Source of the DNA: Paremcibacter congregatus
GTDB lineage: Bacteria > Pseudomonadota > Alphaproteobacteria > Sphingomonadales > Emcibacteraceae
Assembly (NCBI RefSeq): GCF_006385135.1
Contig: NZ_CP041025.1
Location: 2,945,501-3,009,500 of the forward strand
Length of the DNA: 64,000 bases
Direction: 5' to 3'
Shown: piece after piece, positions 56,044-64,000 of the stretch
How the letters are laid out: the number at the start of each line of letters is the position of its first letter
Numbering within the stretch: position 1 is the stretch's first letter
The notes under the pieces: model-generated
What the model was told of the DNA's origin: nothing
Seen by the model: the letters and a program-made list of their open reading frames with translations, nothing else
Databases searched by the model: none
Program-made: the position numbers and the translations under genes

Positions 56044-56580
56044 TTGACAAGTTATAACAGCTATATTGATAAGGTGCAGGGCAAGAACATAAATGCGCAA
56101 ACCCTGCTGGCCACGGATTATCTAAACCATTTCAATGAAGTTCACATGCTCATTGACATGTTGCCCACTATGCCCGATTGCCTGGAAGACATTAAGGAGT
56201 GGGTTCCCAAAAGCTATCAGGAGCATTTCGCTGACAGTGTGTTCACGGAAAAAGATCTGGCCATAGAAGCCTTTGAACATGCCCCCGCTGAATACCGTTT
56301 GCCGTTTGAAGCCACGGTCAATGAAATGGACAGCCTTGTCCTTAAAACCATTCAGCAGGCAGAGACCTGCCTGGAACGTCAAGACACTGATCAACTGCAG
56401 AGCGTGATCAGCCAGTATACTCCGAAAATGCGCGACCTGATTGAGAAATGCGGCTGCATCATCAATGGCGAAAAACATATGACACAGCAGGACAGCATCG
56501 ATCATTATTTCGATGACAATGAATCCAGCCTCGACGGCGAAGATCTCGACCAGAGTACCATTGATGACCTGTTCGGCTGA
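56044..56580 (+). CDS. Hypothetical acidic helical protein
   Basis: A 178-aa, mostly alpha-helical, acidic protein without signal peptide or membrane helices. It contains NHFNEVHMLIDMLPTMPDCL and KMRDLIEKCGCIINGEKHM, and ends in a very acidic tail (DDNESSLDGEDLDQSTIDDL). The start is a TTG at 56044 with AGACGGG 5 nt upstream. I recognise no family. It ends 3 bp from the convergent TetR gene. Confidence 0.6.
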   Translation: MTSYNSYIDKVQGKNINAQTLLATDYLNHFNEVHMLIDMLPTMPDCLEDIKEWVPKSYQEHFADSVFTEKDLAIEAFEHAPAEYRLPFEATVNEMDSLVLKTIQQAETCLERQDTDQLQSVISQYTPKMRDLIEKCGCIINGEKHMTQQDSIDHYFDDNESSLDGEDLDQSTIDDLFG

Positions 56581-56583
56581 TTT

Positions 56584-57243
56584 CTAGCCCGCGTTCGCTT
56601 GTCCGGCAAAACCTTTGGCGCAGAAATTCACCAGACGATCCCGGGTTTGCTCTCGCGTCCCCACTTTACAGGCCTTATGGGATAACAGGCTGATCCGGTC
56701 GAGATGATTGATCGTGTGATGCATTGTCCCCATGGTGAAATGAATATCCCAGTAGATATCCTCCACGCTCAACCCCGGATTTATCTTTTGCAGATAAGGC
56801 ACAAACCTGTCAAAGACATCCACTTCCTGCCGCAACACATGATTCATGTCACTGGCTTCTTCGAGATAGGCCCGCGCCAGAAACCGGATATACCCTGACA
56901 ATCCCATTTCCTGGTCATAAAGCCAGAAGATCGGGGGCGTTAAAATGGCGCCAAGAATTTCCTTCAGCGTCACATCGCGGCCTTCGGCCCTGGACTGCTC
57001 CTCGGCCTTCGCCAGCAGGCATAGACGTTCGTGGTTCATCTGCTTCGCCCGACGGACATACACCGCCTGAAACAACCCCTGCTTTGACCCGAAATAATAA
57101 TTCACTGCGGATAGATTAACCTTGGCCTCTGTCGTAACGGTACGCACAGAAACGCTTGCATAACTACCTTCCGCGAAAAGTTTTTCCGACACATCCAGAA
57201 TGCGTTCTTTCGCATCCCCCCGTATATTTTTTTTTGGTTTCAT
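56584..57243 (-). CDS. TetR-family transcriptional regulator (CerR/DUF1956-like)
   Basis: A 219-aa one-component repressor. The N-terminal HTH is typical: AKERILDVSEKLFAEGSYAS, VSVRTVTTEAKVNLSAVNYY, then FGSKQGLFQAV. The C-terminal domain (about 90-210) resembles the CerR/DUF1956-type ligand domain (WLYDQEMGLSGYIRFLARAY). I start at the ATG at 57243. The target genes are unknown; no efflux system is adjacent. Confidence 0.85.
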   Translation of the reverse strand: MKPKKNIRGDAKERILDVSEKLFAEGSYASVSVRTVTTEAKVNLSAVNYYFGSKQGLFQAVYVRRAKQMNHERLCLLAKAEEQSRAEGRDVTLKEILGAILTPPIFWLYDQEMGLSGYIRFLARAYLEEASDMNHVLRQEVDVFDRFVPYLQKINPGLSVEDIYWDIHFTMGTMHHTINHLDRISLLSHKACKVGTREQTRDRLVNFCAKGFAGQANAG

Positions 57244-57351
57244 TATTTTTATACCCACCTGACAATAAGTTACCACCGTTTAAAACATACGTTTAGATAT
57301 AGCTAAGCGCAAGTTGTTTCTTCAACTAGATGGCTTGGGCGGGGATAAAAG

Positions 57352-58209
57352 TCAGGCGGGTGGCTTATCCTGTTCGTCATCCTGTTCGTCGCCCTGCACT
57401 TCAGGCGACGTCCGAAAACGTCTGCGATGATGAATATAAGCCATAGGAATGGTTGCAATGTAAGCAAGGCCCACAACAGACATGGTGGCCCAGACATGGG
57501 TCACCAGCATGGTCGCAAAAATGGCAATCCCCAGCAAATAGAGCAACACGTAATCCCGTTTGATCGACATTTTTTTAAAGGAAAACGTCGGCAGACTGCT
57601 CACGGTCAGGGCCGCGATAATCCCGAGGTAGATCACACAAAATACCGGGTCCTTGAAAAACGCAATATCCGTCAGGAAATACAGGATCATCGGCCATAAC
57701 GCCAGGGCGGCCGCGGCCGGGGCGGGAATTCCGGTAAAGTAATCGCGCTTTTCCTCGGCGTTCTGGCCTTCATTCTGGCTCATGGTATTAAACCGCGCCA
57801 GACGAAGCGCCATGGAAATGGTGAAAATCAACGCCAATAGCCAACCAACACCCTTCACATCCCGCAATGTCCAGCTGTAAAGGATCACGGCGGGCGCCAC
57901 ACCAAAGCTGACAATATCGGAAAGGGAGTCCAGTTCTGCACCAAAACGGGAAGAGCCTTTCAACAACCGGGCCATCCGGCCATCAAGACCGTCAAGAACC
58001 CCGGCGATCAGAATTGCCAGAACGGCCCCTTCCCAGCGCCCCAGTATAGCGAAGCGCATGGCCGACATGCCCGCACAAATCGCCAAAACGGTAATCGCAT
58101 TCGGCACCAGGCTGCGCAAGGGAAAGATATGTCGGTTGTTCAGGTTGGGCATAATATGGCTTTCAGGACGGGGTTCAGGTGCGGATTTCGCCTTCGCGAT
58201 CCCGTTCAT
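57352..58209 (-). CDS. pssA: CDP-diacylglycerol--serine O-phosphatidyltransferase
   Basis: Makes phosphatidylserine from CDP-diacylglycerol and serine in the inner membrane. The CDP-alcohol phosphotransferase motif DG-x2-DGR-x2-A...G-x3-D-x3-D appears in DGLDGRMARLLKGSSRFGAE followed by LDSLSD. About eight membrane helices and a polar C-terminal tail (DEQDDEQDKPPA) follow. The start is uncertain: 58209 is used here (GAGAAAA upstream), with 58227 and 58152 as alternatives; the last gives the most typical N-terminus. It overlaps or closely follows psd. Confidence 0.92.
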   Translation of the reverse strand: MNGIAKAKSAPEPRPESHIMPNLNNRHIFPLRSLVPNAITVLAICAGMSAMRFAILGRWEGAVLAILIAGVLDGLDGRMARLLKGSSRFGAELDSLSDIVSFGVAPAVILYSWTLRDVKGVGWLLALIFTISMALRLARFNTMSQNEGQNAEEKRDYFTGIPAPAAAALALWPMILYFLTDIAFFKDPVFCVIYLGIIAALTVSSLPTFSFKKMSIKRDYVLLYLLGIAIFATMLVTHVWATMSVVGLAYIATIPMAYIHHRRRFRTSPEVQGDEQDDEQDKPPA

Positions 58210-58885
58210 TGGTTTTCTCATTGGCAATCACAGTTTCACCCGCAACTGCGCGCTGTCCGACAGCAACCATGGAATGAACACCCTTGGGCAGATAAACATC
58301 AACCCGGCTGCCGAAACGGATCAGACCAAACCGTTCGCCGGCCTTATAGTCTTTGCCATCTTCCGCCCAACACAAAATCCGCCGCGCCACAAGGCCGGCG
58401 ATCTGTACAAAGGCATATTCCTTGTCCGTCTTGGATTTCAGCAGCAGGGCATGACGCTCATTATCCACACTGGCTTTTTCAAGTGATGCATTGAGGAATT
58501 TGCCCGGCGTATATACCTGTTTGAGAATCGTCCCATCAATCGGCACCCGGTTAACATGCACATCAAAAACATTCATGAAAATACTGACCCGCGTGCGGGC
58601 TTCTTCGCCAAGCCCCAGTTCCTGAGGCGGCACCGCCGCACAGACGGATTGCACGACACCATCGGCCGGGCTGACGACCAGGCCCTCCTTAATCGGTGTA
58701 ACCCGCTGCGGATCACGAAAGAAATAAGCACACCAAATGGTCAGAAGAAGGCCAAGCGCCCCCAGAAGATCAATACCCAGAAGATAAAAAAGGACAGTGA
58801 CCGCCCCAAATCCCAAGATAAATTTATGACCTTCTTTATGAAAATAGCCAATTACGGCAGGTATGTTATCCATGACATTATCCAA
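58175..58885 (-). CDS. psd: Phosphatidylserine decarboxylase proenzyme
   Basis: Decarboxylates phosphatidylserine to phosphatidylethanolamine. 236 aa, the short alphaproteobacterial form (PSD-A type). One or two N-terminal membrane helices (about 20-50) precede SPADGVVQSV and FMNVFDVHVNRVP. The self-cleavage site that creates the pyruvoyl group is Gly-Ser in LIRFGSRVDVYLP. The gene lies between an Atm1-type exporter (43 bp upstream) and pssA, so phosphatidylethanolamine synthesis is one transcription unit. Confidence 0.95.
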   Translation of the reverse strand: MDNVMDNIPAVIGYFHKEGHKFILGFGAVTVLFYLLGIDLLGALGLLLTIWCAYFFRDPQRVTPIKEGLVVSPADGVVQSVCAAVPPQELGLGEEARTRVSIFMNVFDVHVNRVPIDGTILKQVYTPGKFLNASLEKASVDNERHALLLKSKTDKEYAFVQIAGLVARRILCWAEDGKDYKAGERFGLIRFGSRVDVYLPKGVHSMVAVGQRAVAGETVIANEKTNERDREGEIRT

Positions 58886-58928
58886 TTCTTTATTTATCTG
58901 CTATTTGTAATGCAGTCGGTGCCGTTCA

Positions 58929-60821
58929 TCAAACTTTTTTATCAAGCTTCGAAGGCAACTCATCCAGTTCTTCCAGTTTTTGCAACACGGCTGTGGCTTC
59001 TTTTTGTTTCTGCCACATGCTGAAATAGGCGCCCTTGCGTGTCAGAAGATCATCGTGGGTGCCGCGCTCAACAATTTCACCCGCATCCAGAACGATAATC
59101 TCATTGGCATTGACAATGGTCGACAGGCGATGGGCAATCACGATCGTCGTACGGCTCTCGGAAATCTTTTCCAGCGCCTGCTGAATACCAAGTTCCGTTT
59201 CGCTGTCCAGCGCGGAGGTCGCCTCATCCAGCAACAGGATCGCAGGATCCTTCAGAATCGTGCGGGCAATCGCCACCCGCTGCTTTTCTCCGCCTGATAG
59301 TTTTAGGCCGCGTTCACCGACTTCGCTGTCATATCCTTCGGGCAGGCCCATGACGAAATCATGGATCTGGGCATGCCTGGCCGCGTTCTCGACTTCTTCA
59401 TCGGTGGCGTCCGGGCGGCCATAGCGGATGTTATAGCGAATCGTGTCATTAAACAGCACCGTATCCTGTGGCACGACGCCGATTTGCTGACGCAGGCTTT
59501 TTTGGGTGACGTCTTTTATATCCTGGCCATCCACCAGTATCCGCCCCGCCGTGATATCATAAAAACGGAACAGAATGCGCGAAATCGTTGATTTCCCGGC
59601 GCCGCTGGCCCCGACAATCGCGGTGGTGGTTCCGGCATCAACCGTAAAGGAAACATCCTTCAGGATTTTCCTATTTTCCGCGTAATGAAAAGACACATTT
59701 TCAAATTCCACCGCCCCGCCATTGATCTTCAGCGTCGCGGCATCCGGCGCATCATTAATATCGGATTGCTGTCGGATCATCCCGAACATTTTTTCCATAT
59801 CCACCAGGGCCTGTTTAATCTCCCGGTAAACAAAGCCGAGAAAATTCAGCGGCATATAAATCTGGATCAACAACGAATTCACCAGCACGAATTCACCGAT
59901 GGTGAAACGACCATCAACCACCCCTTGCCCCGCCATCAGCAATACAATCACCAAACCTGCTGAAATGATAATACTCTGCCCAACATTGAGCAGTGCCAGT
60001 GACGCCTGGCTGCGCACCGACGCCTTTTCAAATTTTGCCAGCGCCACATCATAACGGCGCGCTTCATGTGCTTCATTGGTGAAATATTTCACTGTTTCAA
60101 AGTTAAGCAAACTGTCGATCGCCTTGGTATTGGCGTCGGTATCCTGCTTGTTCATTTCCCGGCGGAATTTCAGCCGCCAATCGGTGATGTAAATGGTGAA
60201 AAAGATATAACTGACCAGACACCCGAAGGTAACCAGAGCGTAGAGAAAACCAAACTTCGTCCAGAAGACCGCCGTGATCAGAACAATTTCCAGCAAGGTC
60301 GGTAAAATATTGAACAGCATAAACCGCAACAGAAAATCAATCCCGCGGGTCCCTCTCTCGATCACACGACTAAGCCCCCCGGTTTTACGCTCCATATGGA
60401 AACTCAGGGATAAATTATGCAAATGACGAAAGGTGTTCAGCGCAACATTGCGCAGGGCATTCTGCCCCACCTTGGCGAACACCGCATCCCGGATTTCGCC
60501 AAAAAACAGGCTCATGATCCGCGCCAGACCATAGCCCAGCACCACAGCAACCGGCAGGACAAGCACCACGGCCTTTGCATCGGCCTGAAAATTCGGAGTC
60601 AGGGCATCCACCGCATCCTTAAACAGGAACGGGACATAAATGCCAATCAGTTTTGCCGTCACCAGAAAGATCATCGCGAAAACCACCCGGGTCCGCAAAT
60701 CCCAGCGCCCCTTCATCCAGACGAAGGGCAGCAGGCTTTTGATGGTATGCCAATGGTTTTCGCTTCCGTCCTCGGCAGCAGTTTTGGGGTCGGTTTGGTT
60801 GGAAGATGTATGGTGCGCCAC
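58929..60821 (-). CDS. Atm1/HMT-type ABC exporter
   Basis: A half-size ABC exporter, 630 aa, of the Atm1/ABCB7 family, which in alphaproteobacteria (as in Novosphingobium Atm1) exports glutathione conjugates and helps in metal and iron-sulfur homeostasis. Six membrane helices (about 45-330) include the family signature NFETVKYFTNEAHEARRY and FHMERKTGGLSRVIERGTRG. The NBD has Walker A GASGAGKST, the Q-loop, LSGGEKQRVAIARTI, Walker B AILLLDEATSALD, and a His in IAHRLST. It is 43 bp before psd on the same strand. Confidence 0.93.
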   Translation of the reverse strand: MAHHTSSNQTDPKTAAEDGSENHWHTIKSLLPFVWMKGRWDLRTRVVFAMIFLVTAKLIGIYVPFLFKDAVDALTPNFQADAKAVVLVLPVAVVLGYGLARIMSLFFGEIRDAVFAKVGQNALRNVALNTFRHLHNLSLSFHMERKTGGLSRVIERGTRGIDFLLRFMLFNILPTLLEIVLITAVFWTKFGFLYALVTFGCLVSYIFFTIYITDWRLKFRREMNKQDTDANTKAIDSLLNFETVKYFTNEAHEARRYDVALAKFEKASVRSQASLALLNVGQSIIISAGLVIVLLMAGQGVVDGRFTIGEFVLVNSLLIQIYMPLNFLGFVYREIKQALVDMEKMFGMIRQQSDINDAPDAATLKINGGAVEFENVSFHYAENRKILKDVSFTVDAGTTTAIVGASGAGKSTISRILFRFYDITAGRILVDGQDIKDVTQKSLRQQIGVVPQDTVLFNDTIRYNIRYGRPDATDEEVENAARHAQIHDFVMGLPEGYDSEVGERGLKLSGGEKQRVAIARTILKDPAILLLDEATSALDSETELGIQQALEKISESRTTIVIAHRLSTIVNANEIIVLDAGEIVERGTHDDLLTRKGAYFSMWQKQKEATAVLQKLEELDELPSKLDKKV

Positions 60822-60992
60822 TGATTTTCCCTGATGATTTCATTCTGTTTTTTTATGCCATAACTGACTAACTATACAGATATGGGAAACATTTACAGTA
60901 TTTTAAGTCTCTCATCATAATATTCAAGAGAAGCCGTCTTCATTCACATTTGACGGATCGATTTCGATTGTATTTAAGTTCGGGAAAAGCAC

Positions 60993-61448
60993 GTGACCGC
61001 AGCCATTAAACCAGACAAGACCTCGGCGACTGAAAAAACCAACCTGCTGAATCTTGATGATTTGCTCACGGAAATTGCACATAATGTAACCGGAAACAGT
61101 ATTCAGCTTCCCGCTCATTTTAAATTTGACTGGCATGGCATTCATTTCGCCGGACAGGTTCTTCCATCACAGAACGGCCAGAAATCCTCCCTGAATTTGG
61201 TGGCAAACCTGGGCTACATCCCGTTCAGTGCAGAAAACAAAGAACGCCGCAGAACATTGATCACCACCTTCACTCCCCTGTTTATGAAGGGTGAATACAG
61301 CCTGTCAACCAGCAGTCAGATCCAGATGATCCTGCTCACGGAATTCACCGGCAGCGTCAGCGCCCGGCGGCTGATGGAAGTCATCACCCTGACCCTGCTC
61401 GACCTGCAGGAAGATCTGAAAGATATTCATAAATCCATTTCCGCCTAA
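60993..61448 (+). CDS. Hypothetical protein
   Basis: A 151-aa cytoplasmic protein of unknown family, starting at a GTG. The central region has strand-like stretches (FKFDWHGIHFAGQVLPS, KSSLNLVANLGYIPFSAEN) and the C-terminus is a helix rich in Leu and Asp. The length and mixed alpha/beta pattern suggest a small conserved protein of this lineage. It is divergent from the Atm1-type exporter gene, with 171 bp between the two starts, and convergent with the LysM gene. Confidence 0.55.
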   Translation: MTAAIKPDKTSATEKTNLLNLDDLLTEIAHNVTGNSIQLPAHFKFDWHGIHFAGQVLPSQNGQKSSLNLVANLGYIPFSAENKERRRTLITTFTPLFMKGEYSLSTSSQIQMILLTEFTGSVSARRLMEVITLTLLDLQEDLKDIHKSISA

Positions 61449-61469
61449 GGGAATTCCCGGCAGGAAGGC

Positions 61470-62546
61470 TTATTCCGAGGCCGGCGGCTTCGGCAATGCG
61501 AATTTCTGCCCGGGATAAATCAAATTCGGGTCTTTGATCTGCGTCTTGTTGGCGCCAAAAATCAGCGTATAATGAAACCCGGATCCATATAGCCGGCGGG
61601 CGATATGCCACAGGCTGTTGCCTGGCCGGACAATCACTTCCCCTTTGGCGCGTGCATTATCCAATGCCACACCACGGGTAAAGGGCTGTTCAATCCGCAC
61701 CTCCACATCATCGCCGTCCAATAACTGGTCAATACGGATAACATGTTCCTGATCGTCCAGAGTCTTATCAAACGTGTGGGACCAGCTCCCTTCTTCCGAT
61801 GCGGTGACATCGGCAAGATATGCATTGTCCATATAAAGCCGTACCCGGGAATTGCTGGCCGCGGTTCCCGAAATGATCACATTTGACACCCCGTCATAGT
61901 CCAGGGAATCCAGCGACAATCCCTTCGCCATATCACTGAAGTTCACCAGCCGAGGCTTTTGCAGAACCCGTGTCGGGCCACCGCCCATCCGCGGGCTTAA
62001 AATCGCAATAACCCCACTTGTCTCATCTTCAAGGAACCGTTCTTCATCCCGCTCTGGGACCGCGACAATGACCACATCACTGGAAAACACTTCGAATTTG
62101 CCCGGCATCCGCGATTTCAAACTAAGTTCCGTTGGTCCGCTCGGCAACGGATTATCAAACAGGAGCACCCATTCGCCATTGCGGTCCGCGACGGCAGAAC
62201 CGATTTCCTTGTCGCGGGCATAAATGAAAATATCGCTATTGGGTTCCGCCCGTCCGGCGATCACGCCAGTGCCATTGCGGCTGATCCGCACCACATCAAA
62301 ACTGGGCAGAATGGTGCTGACCGGTTCCTGCGCCGTGGTGTTATTATCTTTCGATGGTGTCTCGACAACCGTCGGGGCAACGGGTTCTGACCGGAAGAAA
62401 TCCCGGGCCCCGTCCTCGGCAAAGAACAGGATCCAGGCCACGGCTGTGATCGCAACTACAGCAAGAAGTCCCAAGCTGGCTCTTAACACCCAGTCTGATC
62501 CGTTTTTTTCCCGCTTGAAGGAATTCTTCGATTGTTGCTCAGTCAA
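61470..62546 (-). CDS. Membrane-anchored LysM-domain protein
   Basis: A 358-aa protein with one N-terminal membrane helix (about 22-44), a low-complexity linker, and a periplasmic part of Ig-like beta-sandwich repeats (RISRNGTGVIAGRAEPNSDI; SGTAASNSRVRLYMDNAYLA). It ends in a C-terminal LysM domain (IVRPGNSLWHIARRLYGSG ... DPNLIYPGQKFALP). LysM binds peptidoglycan, so the protein probably links inner membrane and wall. This class is common in alphaproteobacteria; its function is not established. Confidence 0.85.
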   Translation of the reverse strand: MTEQQSKNSFKREKNGSDWVLRASLGLLAVVAITAVAWILFFAEDGARDFFRSEPVAPTVVETPSKDNNTTAQEPVSTILPSFDVVRISRNGTGVIAGRAEPNSDIFIYARDKEIGSAVADRNGEWVLLFDNPLPSGPTELSLKSRMPGKFEVFSSDVVIVAVPERDEERFLEDETSGVIAILSPRMGGGPTRVLQKPRLVNFSDMAKGLSLDSLDYDGVSNVIISGTAASNSRVRLYMDNAYLADVTASEEGSWSHTFDKTLDDQEHVIRIDQLLDGDDVEVRIEQPFTRGVALDNARAKGEVIVRPGNSLWHIARRLYGSGFHYTLIFGANKTQIKDPNLIYPGQKFALPKPPASE

Positions 62547-62827
62547 TTACTCACCAAATCCGAAAATTAAGAAAAGCCTATAGGTTTCAAGAAAAAACGC
62601 AGGCTATTTATTTAAAAAACGCAGGAATATATACTGCATCGCGTTACAAATGTCAGTATCAATTTAAAATCGGTCCTGCTTTATCGTTTATTCATCATCA
62701 AATATGCTTTACTCTTAAGGACATGAATAAGAACAAACCTTGTCAAAACTGTGACTTTCCTCAATGATTAACCAAATTCCTTCCCGGAGCACTATCACAC
62801 ATAAACCATAAAGGGCACTACTTAAAA

Positions 62828-63412
62828 ATGGCACACATCAATTCTATCTGCGTTTATTGCGGCTCTCGACCAGGACGCAATGGCCGGTTCAGCAAAATGG
62901 CGAAAGAGTTCGGGGAACTGCTGGCCGCCGAAAAAATCCGTCTGGTTTACGGCGGCGGCAATGTCGGATTGATGGGAGTCATCGCCAACAGCGTCATGAC
63001 CGCTGGCGGTATGGTCACAGGCATTATTCCACAACATCTTGACGAGGAGGAAGTCGGCCTCAAAGACGCCACGGATTTTTACGTCGTCGATAACATGCAT
63101 GACCGCAAACGGATGATGTTTGATCATTCAGACGCCTTCGTCGCCCTGCCCGGCAGCATAGGTACCCTGGACGAAACCATTGAAGTCATCACCTGGAAAC
63201 AGCTGCAATTGCACGCCAAACCAATTGTGATCGTCAATGTCGATGGCTATTGGGACCCTCTTCTCACCCTGATCGATAACTGCATCACGGAAGAATTCAC
63301 CAGCCCCGCCACCCGCGGCCTGTTTCATGTGGTCAGCAGCGTGACCGAGGTGGTGCCGTACCTGAAATCTCTGCCGGAAATTAATCAGGAAACCAAAAAC
63401 ACACTGATTTAG
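62828..63412 (+). CDS. LOG-family protein (TIGR00730-type)
   Basis: A 194-aa Rossmann-fold protein related to lonely-guy enzymes, which release cytokinin bases from riboside 5'-monophosphates; bacterial members also act as purine nucleotide phosphoribohydrolases. Motifs are VYCGSRPGRNGRFSKMAK, LVYGGGNVGLMGVIAN and DRKRMMFDHSDAFVALPGSI then GTLDETIEVITW. The diagnostic PGGxGTxxE reads PGSIGTLDE, with Ser for the second Gly, so activity should be checked. Tyr, Arg and Glu of the active site are retained. The 281 bp upstream hold no gene that I can see. Confidence 0.88.
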   Translation: MAHINSICVYCGSRPGRNGRFSKMAKEFGELLAAEKIRLVYGGGNVGLMGVIANSVMTAGGMVTGIIPQHLDEEEVGLKDATDFYVVDNMHDRKRMMFDHSDAFVALPGSIGTLDETIEVITWKQLQLHAKPIVIVNVDGYWDPLLTLIDNCITEEFTSPATRGLFHVVSSVTEVVPYLKSLPEINQETKNTLI

Positions 63413-63624
63413 TCGAAGAATCGTACCTGAGCCGTGTTTCTGCTCTTCACATTGCAGTGCAGCAATGCTAGTTTGCAGCCAGAATCATAAAATAAGCTAA
63501 AAAACGCATCATATGGCGCATCACGCGCATATTCACGATGGGAATGAGAGGCGCCAAACCTCATTGTATATTCCTGAAACCCAGGCACAGATTTTCCGTG
63601 CCGCTGTTACATTAAGGGGTCATT

Positions 63625-64000
63625 ATGGCTAAAATTAAAGTAGAAAATCCTGTTGTCGAACTCGACGGCGATGAAATGACACGCATCATCTGGGCGTGGA
63701 TTAAAGACAAGCTTATTCACCCTTATCTTGATATTGATCTGAAATATTATGACCTCGGCATCGAAAAACGCGATGAAACCGACGACCAGATCACCATTGA
63801 TGCGGCAAACGCCATCAAACAGTATGGCGTCGGCGTCAAATGCGCCACCATCACCCCTGATGAGCAACGCGTTGAAGAATTCGGCCTGAAAAAAATGTGG
63901 CGTTCGCCGAACGGTACGATCCGTAACATTCTGGGCGGCACCGTCTTCCGTGAGCCGATCATTTGTTCCAACGTACCACGTCTGGTGCCTGGCTGGACTG
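63625..64000 (+). CDS. icd: NADP-dependent isocitrate dehydrogenase, 5' part
   Basis: The first 125 codons of a eukaryote-like (subfamily II) NADP-IDH, running off the right edge. [58 protein letters not shown] and [20 protein letters not shown] are diagnostic, the last containing the isocitrate-binding Ser and Arg residues. AAGGGGT precedes the ATG. TCA cycle, cytoplasmic. Confidence 0.96.
   Translation, partial: MAKIKVENPVVELDGDEMTRIIWAWIKDKLIHPYLDIDLKYYDLGIEKRDETDDQITIDAANAIKQYGVGVKCATITPDEQRVEEFGLKKMWRSPNGTIRNILGGTVFREPIICSNVPRLVPGWT

Overview
The window looks like a contiguous piece of chromosome from an alphaproteobacterium of moderate GC content, judged by eye. The lineage signs are a CpdR-type receiver next to an N-formylglutamate amidohydrolase, glnB-glnA, a psd-pssA pair behind an Atm1-type exporter, an NDUFA9-like protein, DUF2889 and DUF4169 proteins, a eukaryote-like NADP isocitrate dehydrogenase, and a minus-strand sRNA of the suhB/mmgR type. 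The unusual surface genes would fit a marine Emcibacterales/Kordiimonadales-like organism, but that placement is a weak inference. I see no prophage, IS element, CRISPR array or replication origin.

Region 1 (1-16.4 kb) deals with the envelope and surface. It holds an M19 dipeptidase, two small membrane proteins and cobA. Next comes a roughly 1-kb Asp-Pro-Thr minisatellite protein with a PEP-CTERM-like anchor. Convergent to it is a tandem prolyl-4-hydroxylase-like 2OG-Fe(II) oxygenase. An NfrB/NfrA-like pair follows: a processive glycosyltransferase with a C-terminal c-di-GMP-binding MshEN domain, and an outer-membrane TPR/barrel protein. Then come an exported amidohydrolase, a HicB antitoxin remnant, a PEP-CTERM P-domain protein behind an excellent sigma-54 promoter with two upstream repeats, and a flavin-halogenase-like enzyme.

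Region 2 (16.6-29.6 kb) carries a lone solute-binding protein, pepN, a LuxO/NtrC-like sigma-54 activator, cpdR, N-formylglutamate amidohydrolase, the sRNA, a small TPR-like protein, a patatin-type Vd autotransporter, galE, a possible FkbM-like protein and an NDUFA9-like protein.

Region 3 (29.7-44 kb) begins at tRNA-Leu with an AT-rich HEPN-like gene. It continues with an IMPACT-family protein, tRNA-Pro, uvrB, queC-queE and queF, an ACT-cysK-sseA-metC sulfur amino acid cluster, and zur-znuC-znuB divergent from hisI.

Region 4 (44-64 kb) has an alpha-2-macroglobulin/PBP1C pair, a formate/nitrite channel behind an FNR/FixK-like box, tRNA-Gly, a receiver protein paired with a phosphotransfer domain lacking its histidine, and tRNA-His. 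It then has sigma-54-driven glnB-glnA, the TetR, phospholipid and Atm1 genes, a LysM protein, a LOG protein and the start of icd.

The strongest leads for something undescribed are: (a) the Pro-rich repeat stalk beside a prolyl-hydroxylase-like enzyme with one degenerate and one intact catalytic domain; (b) the sigma-54 promoter with repeated upstream sites on the PEP-CTERM gene; (c) the compact, reordered NfrBA polysaccharide system; and (d) the HEPN-like cargo behind tRNA-Leu.
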